DNA from: G963663775 sp963663775
GTDB lineage: Bacteria; Bacillota; Clostridia; Oscillospirales; Butyricicoccaceae
Direction: 5' to 3'
NCBI GenBank assembly: GCA_963663775.1
Contig: OY760624.1
Coordinates: 682,001-746,000 of the forward strand
DNA: 64,000 nt
Positions within the stretch are counted from its first letter, which is position 1, and each line of letters starts with the position of its first letter. Shown in pieces: positions 58,275 to 64,000 of the stretch. The notes under the pieces were generated by a model. The model did not search any database. It was not told where the DNA came from and saw only the letters and a list, made by a program, of their open reading frames with translations. A program made the translations under genes and the position numbers.

Positions 58275-59132
58275 TCACAGCCCTATCAACCCTTCATATC
58301 GTCCTTGTGCAATCGGATATGGTGTCAACGCAACCAACGCATCATAGGATTTTCCTTTTCGCAGTACACACTCTGGACGCAGTGCCAACAGCATGCCCTC
58401 CTTTGTGCCAACTGCATGATAGGGTAACAGACAGAACCGTTTCCGATAGCGTCTTGGAATTTGAGAAAACAGTCCTGCACTGTCCTGACTGCCGCTTGCG
58501 GTTGCCAAAAACAGCAGTTCTGTCGGCAGTATCCGCGCCAGTGCATGCCGTTCCACCACCAAAACAGGCTTTCCGCTGATGGGGTCTGTCAAATCATTTC
58601 CGCTGTCCAGCAGCATTTGAAACCGCTCTTGCTTTCCTGCAAAACAAATCTCCACCACTTCCAGCGTATCCTGCACAGCACCATGCTTGGCTGTGCCACG
58701 GAACAGCACCCCGCTGAGCACATAGGCAAGGACGCACGCACTGAGCACCACCGTCAGCGGCACATCCATATAATAGGCGCCGAGCTGCCCCAGATATGTA
58801 CCTGTGGCAAAATACAAGGCGGATACACAACCTGCAAACCCAAAAGAAACCAGCAGAAACAACAGGCATCGTTTGATGAACTGCGGGGTACTTTGCGCAC
58901 CATATGCCAGATAGACCATCCCGCCCCCTACTGCAAACCGCATCGGAATCCAGAGCAATGCCGTAGCTATGGGAAACACCGTCACAACCGCATACCCTGC
59001 GCCCACCAATGCCCCTGTCACCAAGCGATACCGCCGCACATACAGACCGGCAAGCTTTGCCGTTGCGCCCAACAGCAGATAATCGATGCAAAAGTTAAGT
59101 GCAAACAGCACATCTACGTAAATAACCTCCAA
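58275..59132 (-). CDS. spoIIGA: Pro-sigma-E processing protease SpoIIGA
   Basis: 285 residues. Five membrane helices in the first half, then an aspartic-protease-like domain with the catalytic LLDSGNDLTDPISGKPV. It cleaves pro-SigE after septation, on a signal from the forespore (SpoIIR). The frame is open to a GTG at 59144 that overlaps the AGGAGG itself, so TTG 59132 (10 bases further) is the better start and matches the usual N-terminus. 54 bases before sigE. Confidence 0.93.
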   Translation of the reverse strand: MEVIYVDVLFALNFCIDYLLLGATAKLAGLYVRRYRLVTGALVGAGYAVVTVFPIATALLWIPMRFAVGGGMVYLAYGAQSTPQFIKRCLLFLLVSFGFAGCVSALYFATGTYLGQLGAYYMDVPLTVVLSACVLAYVLSGVLFRGTAKHGAVQDTLEVVEICFAGKQERFQMLLDSGNDLTDPISGKPVLVVERHALARILPTELLFLATASGSQDSAGLFSQIPRRYRKRFCLLPYHAVGTKEGMLLALRPECVLRKGKSYDALVALTPYPIAQGRYEGLIGL

Positions 59133-59184
59133 CCATCTATCCACCTCCTACGCCGCCATTGCTGTTGACCCTCTGGTGCTTCTT

Positions 59185-59217
59185 AGTATAGCCGAACCGC
59201 ATGCAATCTTCTGTCAA
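59185..59217 (-). promoter_or_regulatory. spoIIG-type promoter with 21-bp spacer and 0A-like box
   Basis: Minus strand TTGACA (59212-59217) and TATACT (59185-59190), separated by 21 bases instead of 17. A 0A-like box, TTCTGTCAAAAA (59209-59220 on the plus strand; 10 of 12 bases match TTTTGTCGAAAA), overlaps the -35. The B. subtilis spoIIG promoter has the same features: a 22-bp spacer, Spo0A sites over the -35. Confidence 0.65.
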
Positions 59218-59250
59218 AAACAGGGGCTGTGCTTTCTGTCTATACCGCAA

Positions 59251-59279
59251 AAAAACCGCCTTCTTTCGAAAGCGGTTTT
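59251..59279 (-). terminator. Terminator of the putative glycoside hydrolase gene
   Basis: AAAACCGC / GCGGTTTT stem around a small inner hairpin (CTTTCGAAAG), followed on the minus strand by seven T residues. Separates this gene from spoIIGA. Confidence 0.85.
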
Positions 59280-59295
59280 GGGGCACTATCTTTGC

Positions 59296-60426
59296 TTATG
59301 GTGTTGTGAGATAATCATCCAACACACCCTTTGTTTCTGTTGTGTCAAAATAAATCGATTGATTTCCACTGAAAATCGTGGGTGCAACGGAAGCGCTGGT
59401 GAAAATCGGCACAAACTTTTCGGTTTCGCCACCTATCTGCACGCCCAGCAGCGTTCGCAGGCTATCGCCGTTTGCAATCGTCTGCGTCTGCATCGGCAGA
59501 TAGATTGCCGCCGCCTCTGGATATAACATCGATACATTCTGTCCGGAAACGCTTTGTCCGTTTTCTGCAAGTGGCTCTTCCAAACAAACGGAAATTTCAA
59601 TTGTTGGTGCCGCCGCCTTCAATGCTTGCAGCTGCTGCACGAGGGTCTGCGACCGCACAGTCAAATCTGCATTCGTGCCATATGCAATCCGCTGTACATT
59701 CCCCTGCGTTGGCCAACCAAAGGAGTTTAGAATGACTTCATCAAAGCCCAAGCGTTCACACTCCTGCACAAGCTTTGTCAGATATTGCACTGACGCATCG
59801 CTTGCAGGGTCCATACAGCGTTTGGTGTTATATATCCAAGCACTGTTGCTTGTATTCTTCAGCAAAGCCGCTGGATTTTGTCTGGGATACAAATTATCTT
59901 GATACGCATAGAGCACCGCCGTCATATGCAAGCCCGCCGCCTTTAAAATCTGTAGCGCACTCAAAACCTCTGTCTTCGATGTGCTCATCACCGCTGTTTT
60001 TTGTATCTCCGCAATCTCTGACGGGTACCACAAATTCCCTTCCTCGTCCTTCAACAGCACGGATGCGGCATTGATGCTTCCCTGCTCCTGCAGCGCAATT
60101 ACCTGCTGCAAATAGGTCGCATCCCCAAGCTTATCCACTGGCAGTTCCAAGGTCTTAGTTGGCGTTGCTGCCACCTCCTGCGGTACACTTTCCGCCGGGT
60201 TTTTGTCAGTTTGCGTTGTTTCCTGCGAATCCGGCACAGCTACAGCCGATGGCTCGGTTTGCTGCGGATGATTCTGCGCATACTCTTCCTTCCACTCTTG
60301 AAAAGCGTCTTGAAAAAAAAGAAGGAAAATGGCGCAGGCTGCAATAAACATGCATAATGTGATAATCACAATATTTCGGAGCAATTTTTGATGTTGATTG
60401 CGCTGTCCGCGATACGGCTGATACAT
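59296..60426 (-). CDS. Membrane-anchored putative glycoside hydrolase (DUF4015-like)
   Basis: 376 residues. One membrane helix (about 16-36), a Gln/Glu/Pro-rich linker (about 40-95), then a barrel-type domain with LKAAGLHMTAVLYAYQDNLY and LVQECERLGFDEVILNSFGW, as in DUF4015 proteins. Substrate unknown; possibly a wall polymer. ATG 60426 has AAGGAG 11 bases upstream; the ATG at 60534 lies in the terminator region and lacks a site. Confidence 0.75.
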   Translation of the reverse strand: MYQPYRGQRNQHQKLLRNIVIITLCMFIAACAIFLLFFQDAFQEWKEEYAQNHPQQTEPSAVAVPDSQETTQTDKNPAESVPQEVAATPTKTLELPVDKLGDATYLQQVIALQEQGSINAASVLLKDEEGNLWYPSEIAEIQKTAVMSTSKTEVLSALQILKAAGLHMTAVLYAYQDNLYPRQNPAALLKNTSNSAWIYNTKRCMDPASDASVQYLTKLVQECERLGFDEVILNSFGWPTQGNVQRIAYGTNADLTVRSQTLVQQLQALKAAAPTIEISVCLEEPLAENGQSVSGQNVSMLYPEAAAIYLPMQTQTIANGDSLRTLLGVQIGGETEKFVPIFTSASVAPTIFSGNQSIYFDTTETKGVLDDYLTTP

Positions 60427-60469
60427 TGGGATTTCAACTCCTTTTTCTTTCTTTTTCACCAAGAAATCA

Positions 60470-60503
60470 GCGCGGGGGACAATGAAAATCCCATCCCCCG
60501 CGC
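60470..60503 (-). terminator. Terminator or attenuator after rnfB
   Basis: Perfect GC-rich 10-bp stem GCGCGGGGGA / TCCCCCGCGC with a 14-base loop between rnfB and the hydrolase gene; a modest T-rich stretch follows on the minus strand. Confidence 0.65.
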
Positions 60504-60546
60504 CGTCCTTATTGTTATCCTGCCCAACCGGCATCCTTTGTAAACA

Positions 60547-61434
60547 TTATGCCTTGGGGGGTTCTTCTGCCTTTTTCGCTGCAGCTTCCTTTGCCTTGGC
60601 AGCCTTGGCTGCCTGCATTTCCTTGAACTTCGCCTTCTCCTCTGCGGTTGGGATTGGTTCAATGGTATTGCGCGGGCAAACCTTTGCACACATCTTGCAG
60701 TTTTTGCACTTGGTGTAATCAATCACGGCTACACCGTTAACAACGTGGATTGCATCAAACGGACAGGTCTTTTCGCACAATCCGCAGCCGATACAGCCAA
60801 CGGTGCAAACCTTCATCACTTCCGGACCCTTCGCCTTGGAAGAGCAGTTGACGTGTGTTTTGCACTTATCCGGCACAATATCAATGATATGCTGCGGACA
60901 AGCTGCCACGCACTTCTTACAAGCGGTGCACTTTTCGCTGTCCACCTTTGCCACACCATCAATCACATGAATTGCATCAAACGGACATGCGTTCTCGCAG
61001 GTGCCCAAACCAACACAAGCAAAGGAGCACGCCTTCGGACCGCCTGCAACACGCAGTGCTGCCGCACAATCCTGCAATCCCTCATACTTTGCCTTGTCTG
61101 TTGCATTCAAACCGCCATTGCAGTGCACGTGTGCAACCATTTTGTCGCCGCTGCCTGCCTCAACGCCCATGATTTCTGCAACCTTTGCAGCAGTTGCCGC
61201 ACCGCCTACCGGACAGCCGTTGACCGGCGCCTTGCCTTCTACAATGGCAGATGCCAGACCGCCGCAGCCAGGAAAGCCGCAGCCGCCGCAGTTTGCACCC
61301 GGCAACGCATCCTGAATCAGAGGCAGACGTTCGTCCACTTCCACCTTAAAGATTCTGGAGGCGAAACCAAGAATCGCACCAAACAGCACGCCCATGATAC
61401 CGAGCACCAATACCGCATATATAATGGTAGTCAT
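60547..61434 (-). CDS. rnfB: Rnf complex subunit RnfB
   Basis: 295 residues. An N-terminal membrane helix, a Fe-S domain (NCGGCGFPGCGG ... GCPVGG), and several ferredoxin-type clusters (CTACKKCVAACP, CIGCGLCEKTCP, CKNCKMCAKVCP). It accepts electrons from ferredoxin. An Ala/Lys-rich tail ends the protein. Last gene of the rnf operon; the complex couples ferredoxin oxidation, NAD reduction and ion pumping. Confidence 0.96.
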   Translation of the reverse strand: MTTIIYAVLVLGIMGVLFGAILGFASRIFKVEVDERLPLIQDALPGANCGGCGFPGCGGLASAIVEGKAPVNGCPVGGAATAAKVAEIMGVEAGSGDKMVAHVHCNGGLNATDKAKYEGLQDCAAALRVAGGPKACSFACVGLGTCENACPFDAIHVIDGVAKVDSEKCTACKKCVAACPQHIIDIVPDKCKTHVNCSSKAKGPEVMKVCTVGCIGCGLCEKTCPFDAIHVVNGVAVIDYTKCKNCKMCAKVCPRNTIEPIPTAEEKAKFKEMQAAKAAKAKEAAAKKAEEPPKA

Positions 61435-61452
61435 TTTGTTTCTTTCCCTCCT

Positions 61453-62037
61453 TTACCAAATCTTCAAGCCACTGAAACCGCAGAATGCCAATGCCAGCAA
61501 AGAAGCGGAAATCAGAGCAAGTGGGAATCCTTCAAAGCACTTGGGACACTTTGCCGTTACATCCAAACGCTCACGAATGGACGCAAACAGGCAAATTGCC
61601 AGTGTGAAACCGATACCGCCGGTCACACCATACACCAAGGATTCAATGAAGCTATAACCATTCTGGATGTTCTGCAGTGCAGCACCCAAAACCGCACAGT
61701 TTGTTGTAATCAGGGGCAGGAAGATGCCGAGTGCCTGATACAAAGACGGCATCGACTTCATCATGAACATTTCAATAAACTGTACCAAGGTTGCGATAAT
61801 TAGGATAAATGCGCCTGTCTGCATGAAGCTCAAACCAAGCGGCACCAACACAAAGGTATTGACCAGCCAGGTTGCCACAGAAGCCAGGCCCATAACGAAG
61901 ATAACCGCCATACCCATGCCAGCTGCGGTATCTACTTTCTTGGAAACGCCCATGAACGGACAAATACCAAGGAATTGCGACAAAATAAAGTTATTTGTCA
62001 AAATCGCAGCAAGTGCGATGGAAAGTATTTCTGTCAT
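61453..62037 (-). CDS. rnfA: Rnf complex subunit RnfA
   Basis: 194 residues, six membrane helices. NNFILSQFLGICPFMGVSKK and NCAVLGAAL are diagnostic. RnfA and RnfE together bind a 2Fe-2S cluster in the membrane and carry electrons across it; each has one cysteine of the pair motif (GICPFMG, NCAVLG). Confidence 0.96.
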   Translation of the reverse strand: MTEILSIALAAILTNNFILSQFLGICPFMGVSKKVDTAAGMGMAVIFVMGLASVATWLVNTFVLVPLGLSFMQTGAFILIIATLVQFIEMFMMKSMPSLYQALGIFLPLITTNCAVLGAALQNIQNGYSFIESLVYGVTGGIGFTLAICLFASIRERLDVTAKCPKCFEGFPLALISASLLALAFCGFSGLKIW

Positions 62038-62040
62038 CGG

Positions 62041-62655
62041 TTAGTCTCCCTTCTTCAGCAGCTTCTGCATCGCTGCAATGATAAAGCCGAGGGTCAAGAA
62101 GCCACCTGCCGGCAGAATGAACATAGTCATCGGCTGTGTAGACAGGAACGGCACCAGAATACCGGTCTTGCTGATGATGCCTGCGCCAATGGTGCCAGCA
62201 CCCAGCAGTTCACGTACAACAGACATCAGTGCCAATGCAAACGTAAAGCCAAGACCCATCGTCACACCATCGATTGCGGATGGAAGCACCGTATTTTTCG
62301 ATGCAAAGGACTCTGCACGTCCCAAAATGATACAGTTTACAACAATCAGCGGAATAAACAAGCCCAAAGAAGCGTGCAAATCCGGCATATATGCCGCAAG
62401 TATCATATCTACAATGGTTACAAAGCCCGCAATAACGGTGATATATGCTGCAATACGCACCTGAGAAGGAATGAATTTACGCAGCAAAGAAATAACCATA
62501 TTGGAGCATACCAAAACGGCGGTTGCCGACAAACCCATGCCGATACCGTTGACCAGCGAAGTGGTGGTTGCCAACGTCGGGCACATACCAATCAGCTGCA
62601 CCATAACCGGGTTTTCATAAATCAAACCGTTTTTAAACTGTTCGGAAATTTTCAT
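62041..62655 (-). CDS. rnfE: Rnf complex subunit RnfE
   Basis: 204 residues, six membrane helices, paralogous to RnfA. GMCPTLATTTSLVNGIGMG and NCIILGRAE match. Starts with MKISEQFKNGL. Three bases upstream of rnfA. Confidence 0.96.
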   Translation of the reverse strand: MKISEQFKNGLIYENPVMVQLIGMCPTLATTTSLVNGIGMGLSATAVLVCSNMVISLLRKFIPSQVRIAAYITVIAGFVTIVDMILAAYMPDLHASLGLFIPLIVVNCIILGRAESFASKNTVLPSAIDGVTMGLGFTFALALMSVVRELLGAGTIGAGIISKTGILVPFLSTQPMTMFILPAGGFLTLGFIIAAMQKLLKKGD

Positions 62656-62671
62656 TTTTCTTTACCCCCTT

Positions 62672-63232
62672 TTAAGACAGACTTGCGACATATTCGCAAG
62701 CAGCGTCTACGCCGTTGGTAACTGCTCGAGAGGTAATTGTCGCACCGGTGATTGCTTCAATCGTGCCGCCATCCTTGGTCACTGCCAAGCTGCCGTCCGC
62801 TGCCGCACCCACATATTGACCGGAGAATTCCGCTTCCGGTGCCTTTGCGCCAAGCCCCGGTGTTTCCGTCATGGACAGAATCTTGATGCCCGCCAAAGTG
62901 CCGTCTGCATTGATGCCGACAATCATGTCAATCGGACCGCCGAAGCCGCCTGGTGCTGCTTCCACACAATAGCCCTGACCTTCTGTCGCCTTGTAAACCG
63001 CCAAAACCACACCATTCGGGTCATTTGCTTCCACTTCGTCAAACTGTGCATCCGGAATCAACGCCTGCAATGCCGACTGCAGCGCCTTTTCGTTGTTGTC
63101 TGCAATCAGAGGTGCAGTGACGCTGTTGGTGACACCCAACAGACCTGCCACGACACCGGTAATCACCAGCAGTACAGCTGCCAAGTGTGCGATGCCCGGT
63201 TCGCGCTTCTTCTCGACTGTGTTTGCGCTCAT
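62672..63232 (-). CDS. rnfG: Rnf complex subunit RnfG
   Basis: 186 residues. One N-terminal membrane helix (about 15-37) and an external FMN-binding domain; the flavin is attached to a threonine in AITGATITSRAVTN. Transfers electrons on the outer face. One base after rnfD. Confidence 0.95.
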   Translation of the reverse strand: MSANTVEKKREPGIAHLAAVLLVITGVVAGLLGVTNSVTAPLIADNNEKALQSALQALIPDAQFDEVEANDPNGVVLAVYKATEGQGYCVEAAPGGFGGPIDMIVGINADGTLAGIKILSMTETPGLGAKAPEAEFSGQYVGAAADGSLAVTKDGGTIEAITGATITSRAVTNGVDAACEYVASLS

Positions 63233-63233
63233 A

Positions 63234-64000
63234 TCACTTCGCCTCCTTTGCTGCTGCTGCCTTCAGTGCTTTTGCTTCTGCGCTGGTCGGATAACCGAAC
63301 TTGCGCGGCTGTGCCTTCATATCAATCAGCCAAACCGCAGAGTTCATCAGCAGAATGGAGTAAGAAACGCCTTCGGACATACCGCCAAAATAGCGAATGA
63401 ACACGGTCAGCAGACCGCAGCCAATACCAAAGATAATCTGACCCTTCGGGGTGACTGGGCTGGTTGCATAGTCGGTTGCCATGAAGATTGCACCCAGCAT
63501 CACACCGCCGGACAACAGCTGTGCCAGCATCCATTCCAGACGCGGTACATCGCCCAGCGGGAACAGGAAGGTCAGTACAGCAACAGTCAGCAAATATGCT
63601 GCCGGAATGTTAATGGTAATAACCTTGCGATACAGTAAGTATGCACCGCCAACCAGCAGTGCCAGTTCGGAAACTTCACCGATTACACCGCCGGTTTGTC
63701 CCAAAAGCATATCCAGCAAAGTGGTGCCTTCCGGCATCATGCCATGCTTTAAAGATGCAAGCGGGGTTGCCCCGGAAATCGCATCGGTGTTCACCGTGCC
63801 AAACAGCGGCATTTTAGAGCCCGGCAATGCCCAAGTGGTCATCAGACCCGGCCAAGATGCCATCAAGAACGCACGACCTGCCAGTGCAGGGTTCATAAAG
63901 TTCTTACCAAGACCGCCGAACAGCATCTTCGTAATCACGATTGCGAAGAAAGAGCCCAGCACTGCCATCCACAGCGGAGAAGACGGCGGAATGTTATATA
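63234..64000 (-). CDS. rnfD: Rnf complex subunit RnfD, C-terminal part
   Basis: The frame is open to the right edge of the window; about 255 residues are here and the start is outside. The sequence at the edge (NIPPSSPLWMAVLGSFFAI) and KNFMNPALAGRAFL match RnfD. Membrane protein with FMN linked to the threonine of AISGATPLA. The gene order here, D-G-E-A-B, fits the usual rnfCDGEAB operon. Confidence 0.94.
   Translation of the reverse strand, partial: YNIPPSSPLWMAVLGSFFAIVITKMLFGGLGKNFMNPALAGRAFLMASWPGLMTTWALPGSKMPLFGTVNTDAISGATPLASLKHGMMPEGTTLLDMLLGQTGGVIGEVSELALLVGGAYLLYRKVITINIPAAYLLTVAVLTFLFPLGDVPRLEWMLAQLLSGGVMLGAIFMATDYATSPVTPKGQIIFGIGCGLLTVFIRYFGGMSEGVSYSILLMNSAVWLIDMKAQPRKFGYPTSAEAKALKAAAAKEAK

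Overview
The window is a typical chromosomal segment of a Gram-positive, spore-forming, anaerobic member of the Clostridia. The signs are spoIID, spoIIQ and spoIIGA-sigE, a class III (oxygen-sensitive) ribonucleotide reductase, formate-tetrahydrofolate ligase, a rubredoxin flavoprotein and an Rnf complex. Conserved blocks of the 16S gene look like the Ruminococcaceae/Oscillospiraceae group, but no alignment was run, so this is an inference. Most genes lie on the minus strand. No prophage, plasmid, CRISPR array or complete insertion sequence was found.

Left part (1-11.4 kb): the end of spoIID and spoIIQ (+) meet, at a shared terminator, a long minus-strand operon. Read in its own direction this is ktrB-ktrA-spoU methylase-dprA-topA-trmFO-plsX-acp-like-rnc, with many stop/start overlaps. 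The acyl-carrier-like protein lacks the serine that carries phosphopantetheine.

11.4-28 kb: greA-lysS; an unknown protein; ftsE-ftsX-PcsB-like hydrolase-S41 protease (cell-wall division module); a CdaR/PucR-type regulator; a pseudouridine synthase; two conserved hypotheticals; a flavin-reductase/rubredoxin protein behind a perfect inverted repeat; upp; tsaE-tsaB; fhs; and a divergent rodA-like gene.

28-39 kb: nrdD, a small glycyl-radical-like protein and nrdG behind an NrdR box. Then a complete rRNA operon read leftward: tandem promoters, 16S, tRNA-Ala, tRNA-Ile, 23S, tRNA-Lys, tRNA-Glu, 5S, then tRNA-Asn, -Met, -Trp, -Asp and -Thr. Two tRNAs between 23S and 5S, and Ala before Ile, are unusual.

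39-64 kb: addB-addA (recombinational repair); a plus-strand tRNA trio (Asp, Phe, Gly); a small repeat with inverted ends; a two-component system divergent from a TolC-like/adaptor/RND efflux operon, which is odd in a cell with one membrane; phosphoglucomutase; a DUF5662 protein and a CatA-like acetyltransferase; spoIIGA-sigE behind a promoter whose hexamers are 21 bp apart, as in the Spo0A-driven spoIIG promoter; a membrane-anchored putative glycoside hydrolase; and rnfD(partial)-G-E-A-B.
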